DNA of 64,000 nt from Phycisphaerae bacterium (GCA_028285035.1 JANQQF010000070.1:124001-188000), one strand, 5' to 3'. Positions 10,101 through 20,039 are shown, counted from the first letter of the stretch. Numbers and translations: made by a program. The notes: generated from the sequence alone by a model not told the origin.

Positions 10101-11419
10101 ATCACACGGCGATAGAGGTCGTTCAAGTCGGAGGTAGCAAAACGGCCTCCGTCCAACTGAACCATTGGGCGTAAGTCTGGCGGGATAACTGGCAACACCG
10201 TCAAAATCATCCATTCGGGGCGGTTGTTACTCTTGCGTAAACTTTCTACAACACGCAATCGCTTAATGGCTTTTTTCTTGAGTTGCTTGGAGCGCGTGCC
10301 TCGAATTTGCGTACGCAGATCAGAGGCCATTTTATCCATATCCAAATCTTTACAGATTTCGTAGAGTGCCTCGGCCCCCATACTCGCTTCAAAAACGTTG
10401 CCCCAATTTTCATCCAACTCACGGAATTGTGCTTCGTTCAAGAATTGCAACGGCTCGATGGCCAACAACTCTTGACGTTGCTGCTGTAGTTTAGCATCCA
10501 ACTCGCCTAAATCTTTAGAGCTATCATCGCCCATGGCTTCGATTTCTTGATCGGATTTGTGGCGAATGCGCTCAATCTCAGCATTGAGCAACCCTTGCTC
10601 TCGGCGTAGCTCCTCATCCGTTTGGCGCTTAATTTCATTCAAGCGGCCTTCAACTGTGGTGTTAAGCAATTCCAAGTGAGTGTTTTCTAATATCTCACCT
10701 TTTTCAGCAATCACATCACCACTGGAGACAAAAAGAACTTCCTCTTTAAGCGCAGAGCCAATCTGATCAGACAGGCGTTGCTGCATATTTTGAGCTTCCC
10801 GCATCACCTCTTCAATCATTTTGTTTTGCTGATCGGTCATGCGCTCGATGAGTGCTTCTTCCTGTTCTCGCAAAATAGTGATCGCATCATCGGCCTGTCC
10901 ACGAATGGCATCAACCCGGCCTTGGCGGGATTCTTCCATTTTCTTTTCTTCGCGGACCAATTCATCATCCAGTCGCTTCAAAGCTCGAGCTCGGGCTTGC
11001 TCATCCACGCGAACGATAACATAGTGGGCAAAGTACAACACACGGTCAAGATTACGGCGAGAAATGTCCAACAGTAATCCTAAATAAGATGGCACCCGTC
11101 GTGTATACCAAATATGAGCCACAGGTGCAGCTAACTCAATATGTCCCATTCGCTCTCGCCGAACTGAGGAACGGGTGACTAACACCCCACACTTCTCACA
11201 AACGATACCCTTGTACCGAACCTGCTTATACTTCCCGCAGTAACACTGCCAGTCTTTCGTCGGACCAAAGATTGCTTCACAGAACAGGCCATCCTTCTCA
11301 GGGCGTAGCCGTCGATAGTTGATCGTTTCTGGCTTAGTCACTTCGCCATACGACCAACCTCGAATTTCATCGGGTGAAGCCAAACTGATCCGTAACGCGC
11401 GGAAATCTTTAACTTCCAA
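7115..11419 (-). CDS. rpoC: DNA-directed RNA polymerase subunit beta'
   Basis: A 1434-residue catalytic subunit of RNA polymerase. The start is a TTG at 11419, preceded at 6 bases by AGGAGG (11426-11431). The N-terminal zinc site has Cys59, Cys61, Cys74 and Cys77. The catalytic NADFDGDQM motif is at about 625-633 with Asp627, 629 and 631 holding magnesium. A second zinc site is visible at [12 protein letters not shown]. Residues about 140-330 form an insertion, mostly charged coiled coil, absent from E. coli beta' but comparable to the long insertion known in Thermus-type subunits. The upstream neighbour is a tyrosine recombinase 31 bases away rather than rpoB, so rpoC probably shares that gene's transcript or has a promoter inside it. 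Confidence 0.97.
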   Translation of the reverse strand: MEVKDFRALRISLASPDEIRGWSYGEVTKPETINYRRLRPEKDGLFCEAIFGPTKDWQCYCGKYKQVRYKGIVCEKCGVLVTRSSVRRERMGHIELAAPVAHIWYTRRVPSYLGLLLDISRRNLDRVLYFAHYVIVRVDEQARARALKRLDDELVREEKKMEESRQGRVDAIRGQADDAITILREQEEALIERMTDQQNKMIEEVMREAQNMQQRLSDQIGSALKEEVLFVSSGDVIAEKGEILENTHLELLNTTVEGRLNEIKRQTDEELRREQGLLNAEIERIRHKSDQEIEAMGDDSSKDLGELDAKLQQQRQELLAIEPLQFLNEAQFRELDENWGNVFEASMGAEALYEICKDLDMDKMASDLRTQIRGTRSKQLKKKAIKRLRVVESLRKSNNRPEWMILTVLPVIPPDLRPMVQLDGGRFATSDLNDLYRRVINRNNRLKRLLDLGAPDVIVRNEKRMLQEAVDSLIDNSRRGKAVSSRGRRQLKSLSDMLKGKQGRFRRNLLGKRVDYSGRSVIVIGPDLELHQCGLPKKMALELFRPFVIQKLVEYNYANNVKGAKRIVEQHRPEVWEVLEEVIQTRPILLNRAPTLHRLGIQAFEPSLVEGNAIQIHPLVCSAFNADFDGDQMAVHVPLSQKAVQEARELMLANKNLLLPSNGEPVVSPNKDMVLGVYYLTMERDGQLGEGKVFSNMEEVELAYNLGKVDIHAKIKLMHYTADAMNAEPIDTTVGRVLFNQAIPEPLRFVNEILEKGGLKRLVGRSYEVLGMQATADFVNEIKKIGFKYATRSGTTISISDITVPEKKKDILERVTNQVSKAEQQFRRGLITEDEKYIKTVELWTEATDEVTEAVRDAIDVESPIKIMADSGATKNGFQPIRQLAGMRGLMADPSGRIIPLPIRSNFREGLTALEYFISTHGARKGLADTALRTADAGYLTRRLVDVSQDVIINVEDCGTKNGMLINETTSKQMGEKMFERLVGRFLVNTITDPDTGEVLIEGASLIGEKEYQILEKQNRDDLVIRSALHCELEQGICAKCYGINLATGSVVEIGAAAGIMAAQSIGEPGTQLTLRTFHTGGVAGAKDITHGLPRVQELFEARVPKGEAILSDIAGRAQLINNDDGSRVLKVVASEMRQDEYEIPGNWAIMIEDGDEVAAKAKLAKRGDQEIIAEHGGKAFREGSKVIIRWESVDEEEYEIESAARLLVQDNDMVAVGQQVTEGPLNPSRILQVLGREAAQIYLMQEVQRVYRSQGVPINDKHIEIIIRQMTNKVRLVTSGGSDFLPGELLDFQKFQQMNQKLIEEGKKPASGRPILLGITKAALNTESFLSASSFQHTISVLAQAAIEGKRDELFGLKENVILGKLIPAGTGYFHYHTREGEETNGHVEGEDGMLVDDDFDAEVLDLLKNDINLDSLAGADTNGASEAPLNYE

Positions 11420-11450
11420 GGGAAACCTCCTGATATATTAATGAGATAAA

Positions 11451-12413
11451 TTAAGACAAATTTTCTAAATTCACGAGTTCATGGGTCATCAGATATTGAG
11501 CCGTAATGGCTGTAGTCTGATGCCCCAATCGTTCGGAAACTAATGCCAAATCGTGTGTCTCAGCAAAGAGATGATCGGCGAAGGTACGACGGAGGGCTTG
11601 CGCTGAGACATTATCCAAGCCCGCCACTTTTGCGCAATCGCTGATAATTCGTTGGATCGTTCGATCCGAAATTGATTGCCCCTTTTGATTAAGAAACAAA
11701 TGATCAATATCTGACACTTTTGGTCGAACCATCAGGTAATCACTCAACACTTGATAAATTGATTGATTGAGAGGCAGATATCGTTCCTTTGCTTTGTCTT
11801 GCCTATGCCCGACCCGTAAACGTACCCCAGGGTTATCAAAAATCAAATCATCCATTCGTAAATTGACAATTTCACTCACCCGCAGACCGGTATGTAACAA
11901 TAGTTGTAAAATAGCCACATCTCGCCGGACAAGACTGGCCCGCCGACCAGATTGAGCTGCCGCCATAAGTTTGTTCACGGCCTCGGTTGACAAGGGTTGC
12001 GAAACAACCTTTTGCTCTCCCTGCACTAAAGCGACACCAGCCATTGGGTCAAGTGACATCAAATCCCGCTCAAGAGCAAAGGCAAAAAACTTTCGTAAGG
12101 CCATCAGATGCCGGTTCACTGTTGATGTCGCTCGGCCTAGTTCTTGAGCCAAATAGTGTCGATAGGCCCGAATATGCTCCTGATTGACCGCCAACAACGA
12201 AAATTCCGTATCAATCTCACACTGCCCCCAGCGTAAGAAGGTTCGTAAATCGGCTAAATAATTTACGATGGTTGAGGGAGACAACGCGACCTGCGTTAAT
12301 GTCTCTTCAAACATCACTAATACAACATCATCCTGTTTCTGATACATACTCACACTGTATGATTGGGTAGAGATAAGGGCGAATGAGTCATTCGCTGAAT
12401 GGTGAAAATCCAT
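11451..12413 (-). CDS. Tyrosine recombinase/integrase of the XerC/XerD type
   Basis: A 320-residue protein, or 298 if it starts at the second ATG (12347); neither start has a strong ribosome site. An N-terminal SAM-like DNA-binding domain (to about residue 125) precedes the catalytic domain. Visible catalytic residues are Arg in GLRVSE, a Lys in the beta-hairpin (QDKAKERY), Arg in QALRR, His in LGHQTT and the nucleophile Tyr in AITAQYLM. The His that normally starts the HxxR motif is Gln (codon 11598-11600), which some active recombinases tolerate. No att-like repeats or transposon genes flank it, so a housekeeping Xer role or a domesticated integrase are both possible. Confidence 0.8.
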   Translation of the reverse strand: MDFHHSANDSFALISTQSYSVSMYQKQDDVVLVMFEETLTQVALSPSTIVNYLADLRTFLRWGQCEIDTEFSLLAVNQEHIRAYRHYLAQELGRATSTVNRHLMALRKFFAFALERDLMSLDPMAGVALVQGEQKVVSQPLSTEAVNKLMAAAQSGRRASLVRRDVAILQLLLHTGLRVSEIVNLRMDDLIFDNPGVRLRVGHRQDKAKERYLPLNQSIYQVLSDYLMVRPKVSDIDHLFLNQKGQSISDRTIQRIISDCAKVAGLDNVSAQALRRTFADHLFAETHDLALVSERLGHQTTAITAQYLMTHELVNLENLS

Positions 12414-12445
12414 TCATCAAGAGGGGCAATTTATAGACAACAAAA

Positions 12446-12471
12446 TTGCGCCCCATAAATAATGGGCGCAA
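12446..12471 (-). terminator. Intrinsic terminator between prfB and the recombinase gene
   Basis: TTGCGCCC and GGGCGCAA (12446-12453, 12464-12471) pair perfectly around a 10-base loop, with T-rich sequence on both sides. It lies about 140 bases after the prfB stop and just before the recombinase gene. Confidence 0.65.
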
Positions 12472-12606
12472 CTTATTTTATTTTTGAGTATCTTATCTCG
12501 TGTTTTAGTTTATACGCAATAATTATAATTTAGCCTAGAGAATATGTCAAGGTATTACCAATATTTTAGGATAAAGATCCTACTTGACAAACAAAAACCT
12601 TAATAT

Positions 12607-13711
12607 TTAGGTATTTTCACCAATTGTATGCCGCAAATAGGCTTGGATTAAATCATCCAAATCACCATCTAACACACCTTCGGCATTACCAATCTCGTGG
12701 TTGGTACGGTGATCCTTGACCATTTTGTAAGGATGCAACACGTAGGACCGAATTTGATTTCCCCAACCAGCCTCAACGTGTTGTCCTTTTAACCGAGCTT
12801 GCTCTTCCTCTTGTTTCTTGAGCTCCATATCATACAACCGACCCCGCAAAATACGCAAAGCCGTCTCACGATTTTGGAGCTGGCTCCGCTCATTTTGACA
12901 AGTTACCACGATTCCTGTCGGAATATGACGCATGCGAATGGCAGTTGAGTTCTTTTGAACGTGCTGGCCACCCGCCCCACCAGATTTATAGACATCTACC
13001 TCAAGATCATCAGGACTAATTTGAATATCAATATCGGTTGACAAATCGGGCACAGCTTCAACGAGGGCAAAAGAGGTGTGACGTCGATTAGACGAATCAA
13101 AGGGCGAAATTCTTACTAACCGATGGACCCCTCGTTCAGCCTTCAGATAACCATAAGCATAATCGCCTGTAACAGACAATGTTACACTTTTTAAGCCCGC
13201 CTCTTCACCATCGGTCTTGTCCACCAATTCAATTTTATAGCGATTGGACTCAGCCCAGCGAGAGTACATCCGCAACAACATCTCCGCCCAATCTTGGCTT
13301 TCGGTCCCACCTGCTCCAGCGTGGATGGAAAGAAGGGTTCCTTCTTTATCGTGGGCACCAGATAAGACAAGCTGAAACTCCAATTTATCAAAGAGGGTAC
13401 GAATATCATCAACATCAATACGAAGCTCTTCAACCATTGAGGCATCTTCTTCAGCCTCAATCATCTCAGCCAGTTCCAAGGCATCTTTTACACGCTGGGA
13501 AATTCCTTGCCAAGTTTCAACTTCATTTCGTAATTCTGACAACTGCTGCATTTTAGCCTGAGCTTTACGTTGGTCATTCCAAAAATCACTTTGACCTGAC
13601 TCAGCCTCTAGGCCTTGAATCTGTTTTTCTTTTCCAGCAATGTCAAAGACGCACCAAGTTTATACCGATACGCTCATCAAGATCGGTAAGTTGGGCAATT
13701 AAATCATCCAT
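12607..13711 (-). CDS. prfB: Peptide chain release factor 2 (programmed +1 frameshift)
   Basis: The gene is split in two frames. Frame 0 starts at ATG 13711 (AGGA 7 bases upstream) and reads 22 codons to an in-frame TGA at 13645-13643. The slippery heptamer CTTTGAC (13648-13642) is the classic RF2 site. After a +1 shift at CTT the frame reads on from GAC for 345 codons, giving 367 residues, the usual RF2 length. The stop-codon-recognition tripeptide SPF and the peptidyl-hydrolysis motif GGAGGQHVQKN are intact, so the factor reads UGA and UAA. Family knowledge says low RF2 levels promote the shift, giving autoregulation. A weak SD-like TTGGTG precedes the site in the expected place. Confidence 0.96.
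13642..13648 (-). promoter_or_regulatory. Programmed +1 ribosomal frameshift site of prfB
   Basis: On the minus strand the sequence is CTT TGA C: the in-frame UGA is read slowly when RF2 is scarce and the P-site tRNA slips by one base. The purine-rich TTGGTG upstream stands where the internal Shine-Dalgarno-like element sits in E. coli. Confidence 0.92.
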
Positions 13712-13937
13712 AAATATCCTCGTTTTATGATAAACTTAAGAGATTAATCCAAACGGGAAGTATACCACAAGCTGATCCAAGAAGCCAAGCAATCGTTTTA
13801 TAAATTCCAAGTTCATCATTACGTCCATAATGGCTATAGACTTTCCAGTCCTGATCTGATATGTTACAATGTATTCAGGTAATTCCCCAACATTACCTCT
13901 CGTGTTGCTTGAATAATCAATCATAATCAAGGAAACT

Positions 13938-14567
13938 ATGACCGGATCTAGGCCAAATTCACGTGATACAATACTTCAAATTATCCAATCCGCCCGCAAT
14001 CAGGGCCAACCTGCCGATTTGCGGCGAACGAGTCTCACCCATATTGATTTAAGTCGAGCCAACCTTAAAGGTGTCAATTTAGGTGAGGCTGACCTCCATC
14101 AAGCCGATTTACATGAAGCCAACTTACGAGATACCAATCTAATTTTCGCAAAATTGATGCAGGCCAATTTAATTGGAGCGACGCTTCGTGGGGCAAATTT
14201 GGTTTTTGCCAATTTACGTCTGGCAAATCTTAGCAGGGCTGACCTTAATGGGACAAACTTAAGTGCAAGCGATTTAGCTGGGGCTAGCTTCAAGGAGGCC
14301 GACCTGACAAACGCTAATTTAAGCGAGGCCAACTTGGATGAAGCGGAATTACAGGGGGCTAATCTTTTTGGAGCCAACCTTCACGACGCCAACCTCAATG
14401 AGGCCGATTTATCCAATACCGATTTACGAGAGGCAAATTTAGAATTTGCTAATCTAACTGACACAAAATTGCAAGGGGCTTTGTACGACAAAAAGACCAA
14501 ATGGGATGCTGATTTTAACCCCAAAAAAGCTGGCGCAAAGCGTGAGAAACGATGGGTTTTCTTTTAA
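13938..14567 (+). CDS. Pentapeptide-repeat protein (31 uninterrupted repeats)
   Basis: A 209-residue protein. After a 25-residue N-terminal segment (a short amphipathic helix) it is an unbroken A(D/N)LxX array from residue 26 to about 180, 31 pentapeptides in one register with no loops, then a basic C-terminus ending RWVFF. Such arrays form a right-handed quadrilateral beta-helix of DNA-like shape and charge. Known members include the gyrase-binding MfpA and Qnr proteins, but most have no assigned role. Length and lack of loops resemble MfpA more than Qnr; sequence alone does not prove gyrase binding. GGAAACT precedes the ATG. It is divergent from prfB. Confidence 0.88.
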   Translation: MTGSRPNSRDTILQIIQSARNQGQPADLRRTSLTHIDLSRANLKGVNLGEADLHQADLHEANLRDTNLIFAKLMQANLIGATLRGANLVFANLRLANLSRADLNGTNLSASDLAGASFKEADLTNANLSEANLDEAELQGANLFGANLHDANLNEADLSNTDLREANLEFANLTDTKLQGALYDKKTKWDADFNPKKAGAKREKRWVFF

Positions 14568-14575
14568 GCCTAGCC

Positions 14576-17545
14576 TCACCAACCCCGCCATCCCGTTAAG
14601 GCAAGTCCAAAAAAAACCACAATCATCGCCCCAATCATAATCACCTGACCCAGTTGCACCGACTGCGGCTCATAGCTAAATACCACCTGATGTTCCCCCG
14701 CCGGAAGCTGAATGGCTCGAAAATTCAAATTTGCCTTAAAAATTTGGGTAGGTTGACCATCAACTGTCGCGATCCAGCCAGGATAGTAGGTATCGGTCAA
14801 GATCAACCACCCCTGTTCCTCCAGACTAACTGACAACTCCACTCGTTCCGGCTGATAGGAGGTAATACTTACCTGATCCGACGGTGATTCCGCCGCTTCA
14901 TTGTCGAAGATTGATTGTATCCCACCCTCTTTGATCAACACGAGTTGATTATCAATCTGAAAGCCTTCGTCCCGCATAATTTCCACAGCTTGTTTCTCAT
15001 CGTCAACCAATATTGCTTGATGTGCCAGATAAGCACGAGGCAAGGTGGCCACATTCTCATAAATTTTAACGTCCCCGGAATGGACCTGTTGATAATCCCC
15101 TAACGTTGAAATAAGCACCGACTGGCTGGTCGTCGTTGGCTGGTGAATGAGGCTAATCCCACGTAGAACAAAAACGCCCTCATCTAAAAGGGACTCCACT
15201 GAAATTTCAATGACTTGCTCTTTTTGTGATAGCGGATGAATCGAAACATAGTCGACACCTTCTGTGCCGTATGGCCAAGGAACCCCAATCGTTGCTTGGG
15301 GGTGGGATATATCCGCAGTGTAGGCCCCTTCCGCGGTATCCTGTCCAGCCAGTAAGGTGATGGTTTGTACCTTACCGCTTTCATAGACAAGAGTGATCAA
15401 GGCCACTGGATGATTCTCGGGCAATGTGTGACCGTTTTCAATGTGGGAAACAAAACCTGCTGCGGTTGCTGAAAATTCAGGGATAGTTTGGGCGATAACC
15501 TTTTGTTTTGGGTTGAGATTAGCAGGAAATTGTAGATCGTAGAAAATTCCGTCAATCCAAGCATCAAAAACTTTATCGGTTATGATCCAACGGGTATTTA
15601 ACAATGAGAGCAATCTTCCAGGGGGGACAAATTGCAGCTTCTCACGCAATCGGCCATCCATAGAAAGGTCATCTTCTGAAGGAAGTAACAATTTCTGTAG
15701 CGTCAAAAATTGATTAAGTGGAAGAATGCCCCCATCATACCCATCAACACTGTGTAAGCCGTAGACCAAGGGCAAATTAAAGAAGAGAACTTCTTTTTGC
15801 TTTGTGGCTACGGTCAGATCATACACAGCCTCGGGATCAAGCTGATCGCCAAATATACGCTCAAGATCACCGGCATCACCGGGATCGTAGGCAATGCCAG
15901 ACAAACTTAAGAATCGATCAGGGGGTTGCCCCATATCAGAATGTGGCGGATCAGCCGCCAACAAAAACGCCGTGGCGTTACGCATCGAGTGATAGGCCTG
16001 AGGCGCGGTAGGGTGATTGTAATTGAGTGTTTGCGCAGCAAAAAACAATTCCATCAAAAGCAATAATACGAACAATAGGGGAATGGCCTTGCTTCTAAGT
16101 GAAGATCTAAAGTGAAAGCTGAGCAGAGCAATGGCTACAAGAAATAATCCGGCCCACAATAACATCGTTGAGAGCGGTGGGGTATGCCAAGCTAGTAATA
16201 GGACAAAAGCGAGTAAAGGGGCACCGATAAAGAGAAAAGACCGACTCCAGCGCTCTCTAAGCCACTGCCAAATTCCCCCCAACTTTTTAGCAAATTCCGT
16301 CTGAAATAAGACATCAAAACCGAAACCACCTAGAGCAGCTGCCCCAAACGCATATAACAGCAGCCAACGGGCTGGTACACGAAATAAATCAAAGCCTGGA
16401 GCGAATTTATATAGAATGAGGTAGAGTGGTCCCGTGTACAGCCCAAAGCTCAGGATCAAACCACACCCTGCAATAAACACAAATCGACGAGCTGTCGGCT
16501 GCCCAATCGAGCTTAGTCCTCCCAAAATTACTAGCAATCCACCGCTAATGCCAAGATAGGCCACCCATTCACTAAAAGCTTCACTCCAAACGGTCGTTAG
16601 ATCAACGTTGTAGGGCGGAAGAAGGGTATAGTGGAGGGTTGTGGGTGGCAAACTAAATGAAACAACCTCTTGAAACGTTAAACCGCCACTTCGAATGGAC
16701 CGTTCGGATAACTCAGCCGTTGGCAAGATTTGCATCGCAGCCAAGGCAATGGCCAAACCAGAAATCACAACTAGTGGACCAAGGTGTTGTAGAAAAAATC
16801 GAAAAAACTTTAGGGAAATATAGAATTTTAGCAGGTCTAGACTCTGTCGAAAATTCTGAAGTAAGTTACTACTAAACTCCCAGTTAAACTGCTGTTTGTA
16901 AAACCACTCACTTACCACAAACCAGAGCGCATAAAGCCCCAAGCCAAACAAAGAGATAAAGGTCGTTTGGGCATGACCAGCGAGCAGACTCAAAGCTACG
17001 ATCACCGCCAGCCATAGAAACCAGAACCAACGTCGTTGATAGCGTCGCTGTACCCCGAAATCATATAACATTACCAACAACGGCAGCCACGCTGCTGCAT
17101 TCAATTGGTTGACGTGCTCAACCTGCGCCCCCAAATAACCGCCCATTGCAAAGAGAATCGCTGCAATCATTGACCCGCCCCATTTGAGCTTCAGGGTGTT
17201 TTGGGCCAAAAGAAACATCAAAAATCCAGCCAAGGCAATATGCAGTCCGATTGACCAAGCCACCTGCTTCGGCGCACTCAGCCAAATCAAAGGCCAATTT
17301 AGAGGATAAAGGACGCCGACTTGGCTATTGGCGAGAAGAGGGGCGCCCATAAACAAATGGGGATTCCATAAGGGGAGCCGCCCCTGACGCAAGGCCTCAG
17401 CCGCATAGGCTTTGTAAGGATAAAAATATAAAAACGTATCGACCCCAACTAGAATTAGGTTAGTCAGCAGGATTTTCCAAAAGAACAGCAGGGTTAGAAA
17501 GACGAGGGTAATAAGGGCCAGTAGGTGTAATTGAAGTCGTGACAT
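14576..17545 (-). CDS. YfhO-family polytopic membrane protein (glycosyltransferase-like)
   Basis: A 989-residue membrane protein with about twelve membrane segments in residues 1-510, then an extracytoplasmic region of about 440 residues and a final membrane helix. The N-terminus (loops with FLYFYPYKAYAAEAL and WNPHLFMGAP) fits the YfhO family, whose studied Gram-positive members glycosylate lipoteichoic acid, probably using an undecaprenyl-phosphate sugar donor. A Chloroflexota cell has no lipoteichoic acid, so the acceptor is unknown. The start is only 2 bases after the stop of the GT39-like gene, so the two form an operon and may modify the same surface glycan or protein. Confidence 0.75.
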   Translation of the reverse strand: MSRLQLHLLALITLVFLTLLFFWKILLTNLILVGVDTFLYFYPYKAYAAEALRQGRLPLWNPHLFMGAPLLANSQVGVLYPLNWPLIWLSAPKQVAWSIGLHIALAGFLMFLLAQNTLKLKWGGSMIAAILFAMGGYLGAQVEHVNQLNAAAWLPLLVMLYDFGVQRRYQRRWFWFLWLAVIVALSLLAGHAQTTFISLFGLGLYALWFVVSEWFYKQQFNWEFSSNLLQNFRQSLDLLKFYISLKFFRFFLQHLGPLVVISGLAIALAAMQILPTAELSERSIRSGGLTFQEVVSFSLPPTTLHYTLLPPYNVDLTTVWSEAFSEWVAYLGISGGLLVILGGLSSIGQPTARRFVFIAGCGLILSFGLYTGPLYLILYKFAPGFDLFRVPARWLLLYAFGAAALGGFGFDVLFQTEFAKKLGGIWQWLRERWSRSFLFIGAPLLAFVLLLAWHTPPLSTMLLWAGLFLVAIALLSFHFRSSLRSKAIPLLFVLLLLMELFFAAQTLNYNHPTAPQAYHSMRNATAFLLAADPPHSDMGQPPDRFLSLSGIAYDPGDAGDLERIFGDQLDPEAVYDLTVATKQKEVLFFNLPLVYGLHSVDGYDGGILPLNQFLTLQKLLLPSEDDLSMDGRLREKLQFVPPGRLLSLLNTRWIITDKVFDAWIDGIFYDLQFPANLNPKQKVIAQTIPEFSATAAGFVSHIENGHTLPENHPVALITLVYESGKVQTITLLAGQDTAEGAYTADISHPQATIGVPWPYGTEGVDYVSIHPLSQKEQVIEISVESLLDEGVFVLRGISLIHQPTTTSQSVLISTLGDYQQVHSGDVKIYENVATLPRAYLAHQAILVDDEKQAVEIMRDEGFQIDNQLVLIKEGGIQSIFDNEAAESPSDQVSITSYQPERVELSVSLEEQGWLILTDTYYPGWIATVDGQPTQIFKANLNFRAIQLPAGEHQVVFSYEPQSVQLGQVIMIGAMIVVFFGLALTGWRGW

Positions 17546-17547
17546 AA

Positions 17548-19137
17548 TTAGGGTTTGTCCTCCCCTTCAATTCGGTACAAGGTAATCGTTGGCTGCCCAG
17601 TTGGATGGTAGGCCCGATTAACAGGGACCAAATGCAGTCCTACCTCAGCCAACGCCAGCCGAGCTTCTGTTTCCGAGCGCCACGCAGGAAAGGCAATAAA
17701 GTGACCTGATTGCGCTTTGTTCGCCAGCATTTGGGCGGATGTCCAATGCTGTAAATCATAGGGATAGTCGGCCAAATAAAAACGCCAATGGGTGCCTAGC
17801 CATCGATGATAGAGTGTGTTATTCGCCCCAGCCTGCCCTTGCAAATACGCGACCGTTTGATCGAGGCCATTGAGGGCTGCACTATTACTCCCCAGCGGAT
17901 AGCGACCATTGACTGTGTCTTGAATTGAATTTGGCAGGGTGAACAGTAACAAAATGGCGATTGACAGGGAGGCCACAGTGAGCACAACTTTGTTAGACCA
18001 CAAACGCTGCAATCGCGCCCAAGGCAACCATAGAATTCTGGCGAAAAGCAAGGCAATCAGCGGAATCAAGCCTAATAAGTAGCGGTCCCATACTTGAAAT
18101 GAAAAAATTATATGTCCTCCGACAAACAGAATGATGAACAATGTCAAAATCCAATCAAATCGTAAATGGTGCCAGCGAAAGACTTCATTCGGTCTAACCC
18201 ACCTTTGAAAAAATAGTAAGAGTGGGATTCCGACTAAAAAAATCCAGTTTAAGACTGAGGATGCTAAGCCATACTTCAACAGTTCAATGAATTCTGTTCC
18301 TCGTACAAACAAATCACCTTGAGCGGCTGAAAGTCCACCATAATTAACCAGACTCATTTGCCAATACCCCGGTGATTGTTGTCGCGCCCCATCCCAGGCA
18401 AATGTAAGGGCAACCACCAGACCAGCCATCAAACCCAAATAAACCGTAGGGGTTAGACGATCTGATACCGATCTGGCCTCAAACTTTGGACTAAATTGAA
18501 GCAGAGCAAACAAAAGCGGGGCGAAAAATACCCCTTGTTGCTTGGTAGCAATCGCAAGTCCCAGAGCCAAACCCGTCAACATTGGCCGTCCACCAATCGC
18601 CGCCACACAACCAGCCAAAATGAATGCAACCAACAAGGGATCGGTCAGGGCTGTGGGGGCAAAAAGGATGGTAAAGGGTGACAAAGCGATTAAACAGGCT
18701 GCGGTTAGCCCCACAACCATCCCATACATTTTTTTGCCCAGATTATAGGTCAAAATCACAATTAACACCGAGGCCAGCAATGAGGGAACCCGAGCCGCAC
18801 TTTCAGTGACCCCCAGCAAAATCATTGAGCCAGCCACCACGTAGAGAAACAGAGGTGGCTTATCAATCGGCACTTCTGTCAACCAAACATTCTCACCCGT
18901 CGCAATAAAGCGTGCCCACGTTGCATACAGCGCCTCGTCATGATGAAATCGCTGGACCACCAACGCATTTAGTGACAAAATCAACATGAATACAATCGCT
19001 GCCCCTACTGTGATATTAACCCAAAACGATTGATTTTGACCGTTCAGCTTGTTTCTTACGCTCTGATGTGCCTCTATCACCTGACCTGTCTCCCAACAAA
19101 ACCGGGCTATTCTACCACTAACTTTGCCATTCGTCAT
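17548..19137 (-). CDS. Glycosyltransferase family 39-type (PMT/ArnT-like) membrane protein
   Basis: A 529-residue protein with a cytoplasmic N-terminal tail of about 35 residues, then about eleven membrane segments. The first periplasmic loop has the family signature RFHHDEALYATWARF with the acidic pair needed for catalysis in PMT/ArnT enzymes, followed by a DKPPLFLY motif. These GT-C enzymes transfer a sugar from a polyprenyl-phosphate donor to protein or lipid on the outer face of the membrane. A short hydrophilic domain lies at the C-terminus. It is the first gene of the pair with the YfhO-like gene. Confidence 0.82.
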   Translation of the reverse strand: MTNGKVSGRIARFCWETGQVIEAHQSVRNKLNGQNQSFWVNITVGAAIVFMLILSLNALVVQRFHHDEALYATWARFIATGENVWLTEVPIDKPPLFLYVVAGSMILLGVTESAARVPSLLASVLIVILTYNLGKKMYGMVVGLTAACLIALSPFTILFAPTALTDPLLVAFILAGCVAAIGGRPMLTGLALGLAIATKQQGVFFAPLLFALLQFSPKFEARSVSDRLTPTVYLGLMAGLVVALTFAWDGARQQSPGYWQMSLVNYGGLSAAQGDLFVRGTEFIELLKYGLASSVLNWIFLVGIPLLLFFQRWVRPNEVFRWHHLRFDWILTLFIILFVGGHIIFSFQVWDRYLLGLIPLIALLFARILWLPWARLQRLWSNKVVLTVASLSIAILLLFTLPNSIQDTVNGRYPLGSNSAALNGLDQTVAYLQGQAGANNTLYHRWLGTHWRFYLADYPYDLQHWTSAQMLANKAQSGHFIAFPAWRSETEARLALAEVGLHLVPVNRAYHPTGQPTITLYRIEGEDKP

Positions 19138-19213
19138 TTGTCATGGCCTCACCTTTATCGCTGTTCTTAACCCACCCAACTATTTCTATCTACCCCCCAC
19201 GGCCTTGTCCGCA

Positions 19214-19241
19214 TTGACAAGTCAATTGATTTTTCTATACT
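19214..19241 (+). promoter_or_regulatory. Sigma-70-type promoter for the CYTH gene
   Basis: A perfect TTGACA (19214-19219) is followed after 16 bases by TATACT (19236-19241), 34 bases before the ATG at 19276. Confidence 0.7.
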
Positions 19242-19275
19242 TTTATGTGACATAAGACAACAACAGAGGGAATTG

Positions 19276-19869
19276 ATGACCTACGAAGTTGAAATTAAAG
19301 CGCGTGTTCGCGATCCTAATCATCTTGAAGCGCGTGCGGCCAAATTAGGAATCTATTTAAAGGAAAGTATAAAAGAAGATATTTACTTTCGGCCTGTTGG
19401 TGAAACCAATCCAGCGCCTGATACACGCTACCGACTACGTCGAGAGAATGAAACGGCAATCGTAACCTTTAAGCAAAAACAGGTTGTTGATGGCTTTATC
19501 GTTAGTGATGAGGTGGAGTTCTCAGTTGATGATCTCAGAGCTTTTTTTCGGTTTACTCATTTTATCGGATTTGAGCCATTTGTCGTCAAACACAAACAAT
19601 CGCGAGTCTATCAAGTCGGTCGGACCCATATCGAGCTGAACAACGTCAAACATTTGGGCTATTTCACAGAAATTGAAATCTTATGTGAGCAAGAGGAGGA
19701 CATACCAGCCGCCAGAGATGAAATTATGGCGCTGCTACCTGAACTAACTTTGACGGAGGCTGATTTAGTTGAAGAGAGTTACATTGTCATGATACAGCAA
19801 GCCTATCCAGTTCAATATCGCTACGTAGCAAACGAAAATTCGGACTGGCCATTCGAAGAGGTTGGGTGA
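19276..19869 (+). CDS. CYTH-domain protein (class IV adenylate cyclase / triphosphatase family)
   Basis: A 197-residue protein with the N-terminal ExExK signature (YEVEIKAR) that gives the CYTH tunnel fold its name. Further conserved basic and acidic residues are visible (RYRLRRE, TFKQK, EIEILCE). The ATG at 19276 follows GAGGG at 5 bases. Family members hydrolyse triphosphates such as thiamine triphosphate or inorganic triphosphate, or cyclise ATP. The short length and CyaB-like ending (ESYIVMI) fit a class IV cyclase-type subgroup, but activity cannot be assigned from sequence. Confidence 0.82.
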   Translation: MTYEVEIKARVRDPNHLEARAAKLGIYLKESIKEDIYFRPVGETNPAPDTRYRLRRENETAIVTFKQKQVVDGFIVSDEVEFSVDDLRAFFRFTHFIGFEPFVVKHKQSRVYQVGRTHIELNNVKHLGYFTEIEILCEQEEDIPAARDEIMALLPELTLTEADLVEESYIVMIQQAYPVQYRYVANENSDWPFEEVG

Positions 19870-20039
19870 AGGAGTCGAAATTAGCCGGCATCCAAGATAC
19901 GATGAGCTTAAAAAATGTAGGTTCGACAAGTCTACTAAGGTCAAATTAACTTAATCGTTACACAATACATTTTGCCAGATAAAATTTAGTCGACTTGAAA
20001 TAATAGCCCAACAGATAAACCGAGATACCAGAGGTGACT

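Noticed and set aside
11451..12413. The recombinase as part of an integrated element
   Set aside because: No att repeats, tRNA target or other mobile genes flank it; neighbours are core genes.
12607..13551. RF2 as a truncated 314-residue protein
   Set aside because: The missing N-terminus is present in the upstream frames joined by the classic frameshift site.
13736..13930. A 64-codon minus-strand frame in the prfB-pentapeptide spacer
   Set aside because: It lacks a ribosome binding site, lies across the divergent promoter region and its translation has no recognisable feature.
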